Shown: positions 34,376 to 42,629, counted from the first letter of the stretch. The stretch is DNA of 54,936 nt from JBATTK01 sp049670505 (GCA_049670505.1 JBATTK010000120.1:1-54936); one strand, 5' to 3'. Made by a program: numbers and translations. Notes: generated from the letters alone by a model not told the origin.

Positions 34376-35062
34376 ATGAAAAAAAAAGACATTAAGATAT
34401 TGTTAGTTGATGACGAGCCAGATATATTGGAAATTGTAAACTATAATCTATCCTCCGAAGGCTATCAAATTTTTACGGCAAAGAATGGTGTTGAAGGGGT
34501 TTCCAAGGCGAAAAAAAAGCAACCCCATTTAATTATTTTGGATGTAATGATGCCGGAAATGGACGGTATAGAAGCCTGCGAAATCATGCGCGGTACCCCT
34601 GGACTGGAAAATACCATCATTACTTTTCTTACCGCCCGTGGCGAGGATTATTCACAAGTGGCCGGTTTTGATGCCGGTGCGGATGATTATATTACCAAAC
34701 CCATAAAGCCAAAGGTTTTGGTAAGCAAGGTAAAAGCATTGCTGAGAAGGTTAAAAGAGGATGCCGCGGAAGCCGAGGATATTGTTAAAGTAGGGAATAT
34801 TGTAATTAATAGGGAGGAATACAAGATTATAAATAACGGGAATGAAATCATATTGCCCCGCAAAGAATTTGAATTATTGTCCCTACTTACTTCCAAACCC
34901 AGCAAAGTGTTCAAAAGAGAGGTTATTTTGGATAAAGTATGGGGTAATGAAGTAGTGGTCGGTGGCCGTACCATTGACGTTCATATAAGAAAACTGCGCG
35001 AAAAAATAGGTGACCATCATTTTAAAACCGTTAAGGGCGTGGGGTATAAGTTTGTCTTGTAA
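34376..35062 (+). CDS. PhoB/OmpR-family response regulator
   Basis: The 228-residue protein has a receiver domain (ILLVDDEPDI with D12-D13, phospho-acceptor D56 in LIILDVMMPEMDG, FLTARGED, YITKPIKPK) and a C-terminal winged-helix DNA-binding domain (ILPRKEFELLSLLTSKPSKV, VWGNEVVVGGRTIDVHIRKL, TVKGVGYKF). It matches PhoB-like regulators. The stop overlaps the kinase start (TAATG). The heptamer array upstream suggests it controls itself and the divergent receptor operon. Phosphate as the signal is inferred from family likeness. Confidence 0.94.
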   Translation: MKKKDIKILLVDDEPDILEIVNYNLSSEGYQIFTAKNGVEGVSKAKKKQPHLIILDVMMPEMDGIEACEIMRGTPGLENTIITFLTARGEDYSQVAGFDAGADDYITKPIKPKVLVSKVKALLRRLKEDAAEAEDIVKVGNIVINREEYKIINNGNEIILPRKEFELLSLLTSKPSKVFKREVILDKVWGNEVVVGGRTIDVHIRKLREKIGDHHFKTVKGVGYKFVL

Positions 35063-36117
35063 TGGCAATACAGTTAAAGAAGTCATATAAATTTGCTTTT
35101 CGTTCTTCCCTTATAATTGCTGTTGTACTTCTTTTATTGGTCGGTGGTTTTCTTTGGTATATGAAAACCTTGGACTGGATTATACTTTCCCTATTTTGGT
35201 TTCTTACGTTCGTTATTTCCTTTTTTATACTTCAAATACGGGTAGAACGTTTCATATATGGCAGGATAAAAAAAATATATGATGATGTTTCGCTCTTGGA
35301 ATCGTCCTCTTTTGCTTCCAGGCCCGTTACTACCGATATGAAAACGTTGACCGAAGAGATTGAAAAGTTCGCACAGGATAAAAAGATCGAGATCGATACC
35401 TTAAAAATAAGGGAAGAATACCGAAAGGACTTTTTGGGGAATGTGTCACATGAGTTAAAAACACCTTTATTTACGGTTCAAGGCTATATCCTAACACTAT
35501 TGGATGGTGCTATGGATGATGGAAATGTACGCAAAAAGTACCTGCAAAGAGCAAATAAAGGAGTAGAAAGATTGATCTACATTGTTAAGGACTTAGATCT
35601 GATCACTAAACTGGAAGTAGGGGATTTACGATTGGAACGCGAGGATTTTGACATTATAGAACTGATTCAAAACGTTTTTGAGCTATTGGAGATGAAAGCG
35701 GCCAAAAAGAACATCACCCTTACTTTCGATATGAATTATGAAACACCTATTTATGTCTATGCGGACATGGAAAAAATACAGCAGGTAATCACCAATCTAT
35801 TGGTAAATTCCGTAAAGTACGGTCATGAAAACGGTACGACCGAAGTAAGTGTGGAAAACCTTATCAAGAATAAGGTAATTGTGCGGGTAACGGATAATGG
35901 GGAAGGAATTCCGGCGCAACATATTCCAAGATTATTTGAGCGCTTTTATAGGGTAGACAAAAGTGGTAGTAGAAAGGAAGGTGGATCGGGTCTTGGGCTA
36001 TCCATAGTAAAACATATCATTGAGGCCCATGACGAAAAAATTTATGTGGAAAGCGTAGTGGACGTAGGCTCTGAATTTTCGTTCACCATGGAAAAAGCGG
36101 AAAACAAAAGTGAATAG
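35062..36117 (+). CDS. PhoR-like sensor histidine kinase
   Basis: The 351-residue protein has two membrane helices near the N-terminus (about 15-34 and 39-58) with almost no periplasmic loop, so it likely senses through the membrane or a partner. A linker helix leads to HisKA (DFLGNVSHELKTPL, H130). The ATPase domain shows VITNLLVNSVKYG, VTDNGEGIP, LFERFYRVDKS and GGSGLGLSIVKHI. Translationally coupled to the response regulator. Its last 76 bp overlap the convergent glycosyltransferase gene. Confidence 0.94.
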   Translation: MAIQLKKSYKFAFRSSLIIAVVLLLLVGGFLWYMKTLDWIILSLFWFLTFVISFFILQIRVERFIYGRIKKIYDDVSLLESSSFASRPVTTDMKTLTEEIEKFAQDKKIEIDTLKIREEYRKDFLGNVSHELKTPLFTVQGYILTLLDGAMDDGNVRKKYLQRANKGVERLIYIVKDLDLITKLEVGDLRLEREDFDIIELIQNVFELLEMKAAKKNITLTFDMNYETPIYVYADMEKIQQVITNLLVNSVKYGHENGTTEVSVENLIKNKVIVRVTDNGEGIPAQHIPRLFERFYRVDKSGSRKEGGSGLGLSIVKHIIEAHDEKIYVESVVDVGSEFSFTMEKAENKSE

Positions 36118-37160
36118 TCAAATTTCCTTTCAAAACTTTTTAATCCCTCGTACCTAGTTATCAGATTCAGCTTCTCCACACTAAAGTCATCCTGCTTGCA
36201 ATACGGCACAATACCTTTCTTTTCCAAACGTTTTGCCAAGTATTCCTGCTCATATTGCCCCGGTGTAGGTATAAAAAAAGCCTTCTTTTCCAATTTCGCA
36301 AGATCCATTACGGTAGTATAGCCCGATCGGGAAAGAATACATTCACTTTCATTGAATGCCTTTTGCAGTTCAAGGGATTTCATGTAATTATATTTTGTAA
36401 TAACGGCCTTGTCCGTAATTATGGTTTTTGTTTTTTGTTGCTTCTCCAATACGCCTGCCACAAACAAAACTCTACCAGAGTACTGATTCAATTCCTCTAA
36501 AAGTTTGTTTTCCAAAAGTGTCCTTTGGGGTTCCGGTCCTGACAACAAAACCATCAAATCATAGATTTTAGGAAGGGGTATTTTTTCGAATCGACTTAAC
36601 GGACCTATATATATCACATTGGAAGGTTTTTTCTTTAGATGGCCTAATTTGCCCGATAAATTGGGTTTATCTTCCAAATCGGGTACCCAACAGGCGGTAA
36701 ATTTTTTAATGATTTTTTGGTGGGCTTTGGAACTCATCCAAGAAGTATTGCCGGTAAGTACATTTAATTGATGGGTAATAAAAACACAAGGCACTTTTTT
36801 GCTGAAGATGCCCAATCGATTGTCCGAGATAATCCCATCCAATCTAAGCTCCTTTATCAATTTTTTTACTTCCTTTTTCTCCTTGGCGATGGCTTGTATC
36901 ATTTTGGGAGAATCCCAAATCATCTTTAGTTTAAAGTTGTTCCCTTTCTTTGCATATTCAATATTGTACGAAGGAAGTTCCACGGATTCCAAGTGGGGAA
37001 ATTCTTTTCGTAAAAGTGCCAAGGCACTACCGTCCGATGCAATTATTGGAATGTAATTATACTCCAACAGAGCCTTTATAATGGGAATACAGCGAGTGGC
37101 ATGGCCGAGTCCCCAATTCAAAGGAGCTACCATAATACGTTTGGAATCGTGCATAACCAT
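36042..37160 (-). CDS. glycosyltransferase, GT28/MurG-like (MJ1255-type)
   Basis: The 372-residue protein starts with MVAPLNWGLGHATRCIPIIK, the GHATR nucleotide-sugar transferase N-terminal motif, and continues through DGIISDNRLG and CVFITHQLN. The C-terminal lobe has LSGPEPQRTLLE, SRSGYTTVMDLA and IPTPGQYEQEYLA, typical donor-binding elements. The sugar and acceptor are unknown. The last ~25 codons lie antisense to the kinase 3' end, giving a 76-bp convergent overlap; the C-terminal residues NSEPTSTTLST look like an extension with no family constraint. Confidence 0.82.
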   Translation of the reverse strand: MVMHDSKRIMVAPLNWGLGHATRCIPIIKALLEYNYIPIIASDGSALALLRKEFPHLESVELPSYNIEYAKKGNNFKLKMIWDSPKMIQAIAKEKKEVKKLIKELRLDGIISDNRLGIFSKKVPCVFITHQLNVLTGNTSWMSSKAHQKIIKKFTACWVPDLEDKPNLSGKLGHLKKKPSNVIYIGPLSRFEKIPLPKIYDLMVLLSGPEPQRTLLENKLLEELNQYSGRVLFVAGVLEKQQKTKTIITDKAVITKYNYMKSLELQKAFNESECILSRSGYTTVMDLAKLEKKAFFIPTPGQYEQEYLAKRLEKKGIVPYCKQDDFSVEKLNLITRYEGLKSFERKFDYSLLFSAFSMVNENSEPTSTTLST

Positions 37161-37195
37161 AAAGAAACAAAATCCAAAACGTAGGAAGATTTCCT

Positions 37196-37203
37196 TAGCT
37201 TTG
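37196..37203 (+). promoter_or_regulatory. -7 element (TAGCTTTG) before trmB
   Basis: TAGCTTTG fits TAnnTTTG, 24 bp before the GTG start at 37228. Confidence 0.45.
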
Positions 37204-37227
37204 CCAAATCATTAAATTTTCGTTGCC

Positions 37228-37908
37228 GTGGGAAGCAAAAACAAATTAAAACGATTTAAGGAGAACGAAACCTTCAACAATGTAATACAGCCCATAAGGG
37301 ATGAAATTTCCACAGGATCATTCCCTTTGAAAGGAAATTGGGCAAAACATTTTGGTAACGATAATCCAATTGTGCTGGAATTGGGATGCGGCAAAGGAGA
37401 ATATACCATTGGCTTGGCCAAACGGGACCAAAGTAAAAATTATATAGGTGTAGATATCAAAGGAGCCCGTTTTTGGCGTGGAGCCAAAACAGCTTTGGAA
37501 GAAAATTTAAAAAATGTGGCCTTTTTACGTACACAAATAGAATTGATAGACCTTCTTTTTGAGGAGAATGAAGTTTCGGGGATTTGGATTACTTTTCCAG
37601 ATCCACAGATAAAATATAAACGGACGAAACACAGGCTTACCAATCAGGTTTTTTTGAATAAGTATAAGAACATTTTAAAAAAGGACGGGGTGGTGCATCT
37701 AAAGACAGATAGCGAGTTTATGCATGGCTACACCTTGGGATTACTTCATGGATTGGGATGTGAAATTCTTTATGCCAATCATGATGTGTACAAGAACGAA
37801 GGTAGCCCCGCTGAAGTTTTGGAGATACAGACTTTCTACGAAAATCAGTATCTTGAAGAAGGAAAACCAATAACCTACATCCAATTTAGGATAATACAAC
37901 CAAATTAA
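37228..37908 (+). CDS. trmB: tRNA (guanine-N7-)-methyltransferase, GTG start
   Basis: Methylates G46 of tRNA with SAM. The GTG at 37228 is the start because the product then begins MGSKNKLKRFKENETF, the conserved flavobacterial TrmB N-terminus. Motifs: VLELGCGKGEYTIGLA (SAM site), YIGVDIKGARFWRGAK, ISGIWITFPDPQIKYK and KTDSEFMHGYT. The 226 residues are of normal length. Its stop overlaps the LysE start (TAATG). Confidence 0.94.
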   Translation: MGSKNKLKRFKENETFNNVIQPIRDEISTGSFPLKGNWAKHFGNDNPIVLELGCGKGEYTIGLAKRDQSKNYIGVDIKGARFWRGAKTALEENLKNVAFLRTQIELIDLLFEENEVSGIWITFPDPQIKYKRTKHRLTNQVFLNKYKNILKKDGVVHLKTDSEFMHGYTLGLLHGLGCEILYANHDVYKNEGSPAEVLEIQTFYENQYLEEGKPITYIQFRIIQPN

Positions 37909-38531
37909 TGCACTTACTTATCCTGTTTTTTGTAACCTTTTCAGCGGCGTTTATGGCTACGGTCCCACCAGGGCTGTTGAATATGAATGCGGCCAAGACC
38001 AGTGTGGAAAAAGGAAAACTGAACGGAATTATGTTCAGTAGCGGTGTCTCCACCATGATAATGATCCAGGCGTATGTTGCCGTGATGATTTCAAAATTCC
38101 TGTACAATAATCCTGAGGTCATAGACGTATTATTGAAGATTGCCTTGGTTGTTTTTGGCTTTTTTGCCGTTTATTTTTTTGTGAAGGCAAAACGGAACGC
38201 CAAACGAAAAATAAAAATTGCCAAGGTGAGCAAAAAGAATAGTTTTTTTAAGGGAATGTTGTTGGCTGCCCTAAACCTTTTGACCATTCCCTATTACAGT
38301 GGGCTTAATGTGATGTGGACTTCATCCGGCTGGATAAAATTTAAGATTTGGGACATAGCGATGTTTATTTTAGCTGCCGGTTGTGGTACTTTTGCCGTAC
38401 TTTACATGTATACCGTATATTTCAATAAATTGGAGAACAAGACTCGTAAGTTTTCAAAAAACTCAAATTACATATTGAGTGTTTTAATGCTGATACTCTT
38501 GGTAATTACCGTTGGACGAATATTCTATTGA
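37908..38531 (+). CDS. LysE/RhtB-family transporter
   Basis: The 207-residue protein has about six membrane helices. The LysE pattern is seen in the first loop, FMATVPPGLLNMNAAKTSVEKG, and in the matching second-half loop LAALNLLTIPYYSG. The family exports amino acids or related small molecules. Overlaps trmB by 1 bp and is followed by the MGMT-like gene after 4 bp, so the three are cotranscribed. Confidence 0.84.
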   Translation: MHLLILFFVTFSAAFMATVPPGLLNMNAAKTSVEKGKLNGIMFSSGVSTMIMIQAYVAVMISKFLYNNPEVIDVLLKIALVVFGFFAVYFFVKAKRNAKRKIKIAKVSKKNSFFKGMLLAALNLLTIPYYSGLNVMWTSSGWIKFKIWDIAMFILAAGCGTFAVLYMYTVYFNKLENKTRKFSKNSNYILSVLMLILLVITVGRIFY

Positions 38532-38535
38532 AGTT

Positions 38536-38883
38536 ATGAAGCCAGAGAACCGGAATTTCTTTGAAAAAGTCTACGAGGTGGCCCGTCAAATCCCATATGG
38601 TAGGGTTACCTCCTATGGGGCTATTGCCAAATTCCTAGGTGCTGCCAGGAGTGCAAGGATGGTGGGTTGGGCCATGAATGGTGCTGGTGGAAAGGAAGAT
38701 GTTCCGGCGCACAGGGTAGTTAATAGAAAGGGGCTGTTGACCGGGAAACATCACTTTGACGGTACAAATTTGATGCAACAATTGTTGGAGAATGAAGGGG
38801 TCAAGGTGGTTGACAATCAAATTAGGGATTTTGATAAGTACTTTTGGGATCCTGGGAAGGAGTTGGAAAATGAATTTGAATAA
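38536..38883 (+). CDS. alkyltransferase-like protein (MGMT family, Cys replaced)
   Basis: Start ATG 38536 gives 115 residues. The DNA-binding domain of O6-alkylguanine-DNA alkyltransferases is clear: VYEVARQIPYGRVTSYGAIA, GAARSARMVGWAM. The acceptor motif PCHRV is PAHRVVN here, so it cannot accept an alkyl group and belongs to the ATL group, which binds O6-alkylguanine and recruits nucleotide excision repair. An in-frame TTG at 38512 would overlap lysE and is less likely. Confidence 0.88.
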   Translation: MKPENRNFFEKVYEVARQIPYGRVTSYGAIAKFLGAARSARMVGWAMNGAGGKEDVPAHRVVNRKGLLTGKHHFDGTNLMQQLLENEGVKVVDNQIRDFDKYFWDPGKELENEFE

Positions 38884-38975
38884 TCCGGGAGACCCTACAA
38901 ATACACAAATAAATTTAGCCTATCATCCCATGTGAGTTTTCAATTTGGTTACTTCTTAATCTCACGCCGATGCTG

Positions 38976-38983
38976 TATCTTTG
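38976..38983 (+). promoter_or_regulatory. -7 element (TATCTTTG) at the head of the mrp-nfu unit
   Basis: TATCTTTG fits TAnnTTTG. It would give mrp a leader of about 160 nt, which has a hairpin at 39071-39087. The rest of the 262-bp gap holds no gene that I can see. Confidence 0.4.
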
Positions 38984-39070
38984 TAATTTAGAATCAATTT
39001 AATTAATGACACCCTGATTTTGAATATTTTGCTAGCTAAAAGGATATTCAAACCCGCAAGTTAAGTGATT

Positions 39071-39090
39071 ATGCCGTAGGGCGGCATTTT
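39071..39090 (+). other. terminator-like hairpin in the mrp leader
   Basis: ATGCCG (39071-39076) pairs with CGGCAT (39082-39087), loop TAGGG, and runs into TTTT. It is 55 bp before the mrp ATG. It could be a weak attenuator or an mRNA stability element. Confidence 0.4.
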
Positions 39091-39145
39091 CATATCTTCA
39101 AAAGATAGGGTAATCATTGGTTGGTGATGAAAATATAAACGTATA

Positions 39146-40294
39146 ATGAAGCTCGATAAAAAAGAAGTCCTTAAGGCATTGGAGGAAATTACCGTACCTG
39201 GTGAGGGAAAGAATATGGTAGAAAGCGGAGCCGTGACCAACATAATGGTATTTGGCGATGAGGTGGTCGTAGATATTACCATTAACAACCCTAGTTTACA
39301 GGCACGTAAGAAAACCGAAGTGGAGATTTTAAAGGTCATCCATAAAAAGGTATATGAAAAGGCCAAGATTACGGTAAACGTTAAGGTAGATACGCCTGCC
39401 AAACCCAACAAGGTCAACGAAATTAAAGGAAAACCCATTCCTGGAATTCAGAATATTATTGCCGTGGCTTCTGGTAAAGGTGGCGTGGGGAAATCTACGG
39501 TAACGGCCAATTTAGCGGTTACCTTGGCTAAAATGGGCTTCAAAGTAGGCTTATTGGATGCTGATATATATGGACCATCTACTCCCATTATGTTCGATGT
39601 TGCCCATGAAAAACCATTGGCGGTCAATATAGGAGGTAAATCCAAGATGCGGCCGGTAGAAAATCATGGGGTAAAGATATTATCCATCGGATTTTTTACG
39701 CAACCGGACCAAGCGGTAATTTGGAGAGGCCCAATGGCCGCTAAAGCTTTGAATCAAATGATTTTCGATGCGCATTGGGGGGAACTGGATTTTATGTTGT
39801 TGGATCTACCTCCCGGTACCGGGGATATTCATTTGAGTATAATGCAATCTTTGCCCATCACAGGGGCAGTAGTCGTAAGTACACCCCAAGAAGTTGCATT
39901 GGCAGATGCCCGTAAAGGAGTTGCCATGTTCCAGCAAGAATCCATTAATGTTCCTGTATTGGGAATAGTGGAAAATATGGCCTATTTTACTCCGGAAGAA
40001 CTCCCTGACAACAAATATTATATCTTTGGAAAAGAAGGGGCCAAATATTTATCGGAAGATTTAGGCGTTCCTTTTTTAGGAGAAATACCATTGGTGCAGA
40101 GTATTCGTGAGGCAGGGGATGTAGGGAGGCCGGCAGCAATGCAAACGGCAACGCCCATTGAATCCGCATTTGAGGCACTAACGCGAAATGTAGTTCAGGA
40201 GGTGGTGAACAGAAACGAGAGTTTGCCCCCTACCGAGGCAATTAAAATAACAACAATGGCAGGTTGTTCGGCCGTTAAAAAGAAAAAAGTATGA
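39146..40294 (+). CDS. Mrp/NBP35-family iron-sulfur carrier ATPase
   Basis: Scaffold or carrier for Fe-S cluster assembly. The 382-residue protein has an N-terminal MIP18/DUF59-like domain (about 1-90: KKEVLKALEEITVPG, VVDITINNPS) and a P-loop NTPase with the deviant Walker A GKGGVGKSTVTANLAV, LLDADIYGPSTPIM, MLLDLPPGTGDIHL and NMAYFT. The C-terminal end carries MAGCSAVKKKKV. It overlaps the nfu gene (ATGA), so the two are coupled in one Fe-S unit. Confidence 0.93.
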   Translation: MKLDKKEVLKALEEITVPGEGKNMVESGAVTNIMVFGDEVVVDITINNPSLQARKKTEVEILKVIHKKVYEKAKITVNVKVDTPAKPNKVNEIKGKPIPGIQNIIAVASGKGGVGKSTVTANLAVTLAKMGFKVGLLDADIYGPSTPIMFDVAHEKPLAVNIGGKSKMRPVENHGVKILSIGFFTQPDQAVIWRGPMAAKALNQMIFDAHWGELDFMLLDLPPGTGDIHLSIMQSLPITGAVVVSTPQEVALADARKGVAMFQQESINVPVLGIVENMAYFTPEELPDNKYYIFGKEGAKYLSEDLGVPFLGEIPLVQSIREAGDVGRPAAMQTATPIESAFEALTRNVVQEVVNRNESLPPTEAIKITTMAGCSAVKKKKV

Positions 40295-40527
40295 CATCGG
40301 AGCAAGTAAAAATAAATATCGAAAAAGCACTGGATGAAATCCGTCCTTTTCTGCAAAGTGATGGAGGGGATATTTCTTTGATTTCCATAGATAACAATAC
40401 TTCGGTAAAGGTGAGGTTAGAGGGTACATGTGTAGGATGTAGTGTAAATCAAATGACGTTGAAGAGTGGTGTGGAGATGACCATCAAAAAATATGTCCCG
40501 CATATAGAGGAAGTAATCAGTGTGTAA
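40291..40527 (+). CDS. NifU-like C-terminal domain protein (Nfu)
   Basis: The 78-residue protein is a single NFU domain: LDEIRPFLQSDGGDISLISI and GTCVGCSVNQMTLKSGVE. The CxxC pair binds a bridging Fe-S cluster between two subunits. The ATG overlaps the mrp stop. It probably passes clusters together with Mrp. Confidence 0.93.
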   Translation: MTSEQVKINIEKALDEIRPFLQSDGGDISLISIDNNTSVKVRLEGTCVGCSVNQMTLKSGVEMTIKKYVPHIEEVISV

Positions 40528-40535
40528 TACTTCTT

Positions 40536-40579
40536 CTGATAAAAGTCATAAAAAGTATTCAAATCCTTCAATAGTTTTG
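40536..40579 (+). promoter_or_regulatory. CRP/FNR-like box plus -7 element before ferredoxin reductase
   Basis: CTGATAAAAGTCAT (40536-40549; core TGAT-N4-GTCA from 40537) is followed by TAGTTTTG (40572-40579), a full -7 match. From core start to -7 start is 35 bp, exactly as before the DoxX and TonB genes. The -7 element is 23 bp before the ATG at 40603. Confidence 0.65.
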
Positions 40580-40602
40580 CTTTTATTCAAGCAGATTTCC
40601 AA

Positions 40603-41655
40603 ATGATTAAAACAGACATTCTTATTATAGGAGCGGGACCTACGGGTCTTTTTGCAGTTTTTGAAGCCGGCTTATTACAATTAAAATGTCATTTGATCGA
40701 TGCCCTGCCACAGCCAGGGGGGCAATGCTCCGAGATATATCCCAAAAAACCCATTTATGATATTCCCGGTTTTCCGGAAGTTTTAGCCGGTGAACTGGTC
40801 GACAATCTCATGGAACAGATCAAACCTTTTCAACCTCAATTTACCTTGGGGGAGCGGGCGGAAACCATTAAAAAATTAGAGGATGGTTCTTTTGTCGTAA
40901 CCACCAACAAAGGTACCGAGCATCATGCACCCATTGTTGCCATTGCCGGTGGATTGGGTAGTTTTGAACCGCGAAAACCACTTTTGAAAAATATAGAAAA
41001 ATATGAGGATAAGGGAATAGCCTATATCATTAAAGACCCTGAAATCTATCGGGATAAGAAAGTATTGATCGCCGGAGGGGGGGATTCTGCGCTGGATTGG
41101 AGTATTTTTTTGTCCGATGTGGCCTCAGAACTTACCTTGGTACATAGAAGGAACGAATTTAGGGGCGCGCTGGATTCGGTGGAAAAGGTACAACTCTTAA
41201 AAGATCAGGGAAAGATTAATTTGATTACACCTGCCGAGGTAGTGGGTTTATATGGAGCGGATGCATTGGAATCGATCTTGGTTAGAAAAGGAACCGATGA
41301 AGAGCTTACTATATCCGTAGACAGTTTTATACCCTTGTTTGGGCTTTCTCCTAAATTGGGACCTATTGCCGATTGGGGCCTGGATATAGAGAAAAATGCC
41401 ATAAAAGTGGATACTTTTGATTATCAGACCAATATTCCAGGTATTTATGCTATTGGTGATGTAAATACCTATCCCGGAAAGCTAAAACTGATTTTATGCG
41501 GTTTTCATGAAGCTACCCTTATGTGCCAGAGTGCATACCAGCGCATTTATCCAGATAAAAGATATGTAATGAAATATACTACGGTTGGTGGCGTTCATGG
41601 TTTTGACGGCAGTAAGAAGGAAGCGCCTAAAGTAGTGGTGAAGAAGATAAATTAG
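40603..41655 (+). CDS. ferredoxin--NADP(+) reductase, thioredoxin-reductase-like type
   Basis: Moves electrons between NADPH and ferredoxin with FAD. The 350-residue protein has the FAD motif IIGAGPTGLFAVFEAG, GGQCSEIYPKKPIYDIPGFP, the NADPH motif LIAGGGDSALDWSIFL, VHRRNEFRG and GIYAIGDVNTYPGKLKLIL. There is no redox CxxC, which separates it from thioredoxin reductase. A 2Fe-2S ferredoxin gene lies downstream beyond a four-helix-bundle insertion. The promoter has a CRP/FNR-like box. Confidence 0.9.
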   Translation: MIKTDILIIGAGPTGLFAVFEAGLLQLKCHLIDALPQPGGQCSEIYPKKPIYDIPGFPEVLAGELVDNLMEQIKPFQPQFTLGERAETIKKLEDGSFVVTTNKGTEHHAPIVAIAGGLGSFEPRKPLLKNIEKYEDKGIAYIIKDPEIYRDKKVLIAGGGDSALDWSIFLSDVASELTLVHRRNEFRGALDSVEKVQLLKDQGKINLITPAEVVGLYGADALESILVRKGTDEELTISVDSFIPLFGLSPKLGPIADWGLDIEKNAIKVDTFDYQTNIPGIYAIGDVNTYPGKLKLILCGFHEATLMCQSAYQRIYPDKRYVMKYTTVGGVHGFDGSKKEAPKVVVKKIN

Positions 41656-41669
41656 TATTTAGTGAAATG

Positions 41670-42226
41670 GTGGAATAGTGAGCTAGTAGTTCAGGGAGCT
41701 ATTGGAAGGATGATAACTAAACAATGGAATTACGGGACGGCGAGATATTGAACCCTTTTAGAATGGATTCATATTAAATAAGTTCAATTTGTAGTAGCTA
41801 AACAAGTATGACTATACAGCGTGTTGAAGATTTAAAAGTTTGGAAGAAGTCTCAGGATATGGTAGTCCAGATTTACGAATGTTTTTCGGATATTAGGGAT
41901 TTTGGCTTTAGAGACCAAATTACTAGGGCCTCTGTCTCCATTTCGAATAATATTGCCGAAGGTTTTGAGCGTAGTTCAAATTCTGATCTTAAACGCTTCC
42001 TATATTATTCACTTGGATCAAACAGTGAATTGAGATCAATACTATATTCGGCAAATAGGCTTGATTATCTAGAGAAAGAAAAATCTACGCGGTTAATAGA
42101 AGAAACCAATGAAATTTCTAAAATGTTGTATTCGTTCATCAAATCAATGCGGTAAAAAAATGACCTTGCTTTTCCACCTAAGTATGGTACCATGTATTAA
42201 ACAGGATCACTAACCCACTATTCCAC
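41670..42226. mobile_element. inverted-repeat-bounded insertion carrying a four-helix-bundle gene
   Basis: GTGGAATAGTGAGCTAGT (41670-41687) and its near complement ACTAACCCACTATTCCAC (42209-42226) match at 16 of 18 positions and enclose the gene at 41808. Outside, TTAGTGA-like and ACTAA-like short repeats extend the similarity loosely. No transposase is encoded. The segment lies between ferredoxin reductase and ferredoxin. Confidence 0.5.
41808..42155 (+). CDS. four-helix-bundle protein (S23 / 23S rRNA intervening-sequence type)
   Basis: The 115-residue protein is all helical and matches the family found in rRNA intervening sequences: VEDLKVWKKSQDMVVQIYE, DQITRASVSISNNIAEGFER and FLYYSLGSNSELRSILYSA. 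The IAEGFER-type motif is the hallmark. In Bacteroidota such genes occur in many intergenic positions. The function is unknown; related folds serve as accessory proteins of diversity-generating retroelements. It is enclosed by an inverted repeat. Confidence 0.9.
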   Translation: MTIQRVEDLKVWKKSQDMVVQIYECFSDIRDFGFRDQITRASVSISNNIAEGFERSSNSDLKRFLYYSLGSNSELRSILYSANRLDYLEKEKSTRLIEETNEISKMLYSFIKSMR

Positions 42227-42259
42227 AAACTAACTGAATCACTAATTAACTAACAACTT

Positions 42260-42589
42260 GTGTCCGACATAAAAATCAAAATTATAGATCGAGAAGGTAT
42301 AGCCCATGAAGTAGATGCCCCCACCGATATGAACATGAATCTGATGGAATTGGTTCGTGCCTACGAATTGGCTCCAGAAGGTACTATTGGGGTTTGTGGT
42401 GGCATGGCCATGTGTGCTTCCTGCCAATGTTATGTACAATCAAATCATGAACTTCCTGAAAAATCCGATGATGAAGATGCGATGCTTGCCGAGGCTTTTT
42501 ATGTGGAGGATAATAGTCGTTTAGGTTGTCAGATTCATATGAGCCAAGATTTGGATGGGCTTCAGGTAGAACTTGCACCGGAGAGTTAA
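42260..42589 (+). CDS. 2Fe-2S ferredoxin (adrenodoxin type), GTG start
   Basis: Small electron carrier. The GTG at 42260 gives MSDIKIKIIDREGI, the conserved N-terminus. The 109-residue protein has the cluster ligands C46-x5-C52-x2-C55 and C90 (GVCGGMAMCASCQC, then RLGCQIHMS), the vertebrate-type spacing. Likely partner of the NADPH reductase encoded upstream. No own -7 element is clear, so it may be read through from that gene across the insertion. Confidence 0.92.
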   Translation: MSDIKIKIIDREGIAHEVDAPTDMNMNLMELVRAYELAPEGTIGVCGGMAMCASCQCYVQSNHELPEKSDDEDAMLAEAFYVEDNSRLGCQIHMSQDLDGLQVELAPES

Positions 42590-42596
42590 GCTTTCC

Positions 42597-42629
42597 AGAC
42601 CCCGTCAGGTTTTAAAACCGCACAGGTCT
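42597..42629. repeat. palindromic repeat of the AGACCTGC/AGGTCT family between convergent genes
   Basis: AGACCCCGTCAGGTTTT faces AAAACCGCACAGGTCT around a TTTTAAAA centre. It is an imperfect palindrome (outer AGACC/GGTCT and inner AGGTTTT/AAAACC pair). It lies between the stops of ferredoxin and the ABC exporter and may terminate both. Confidence 0.65.

Noticed and set aside
39061..39438. 125-codon minus-strand frame over the mrp start
   Set aside because: Overlaps the conserved N-terminal domain of Mrp and has no motif.
41808..42155. Diversity-generating retroelement, suggested by the four-helix-bundle protein
   Set aside because: No reverse transcriptase, template repeat or variable repeat is visible nearby.
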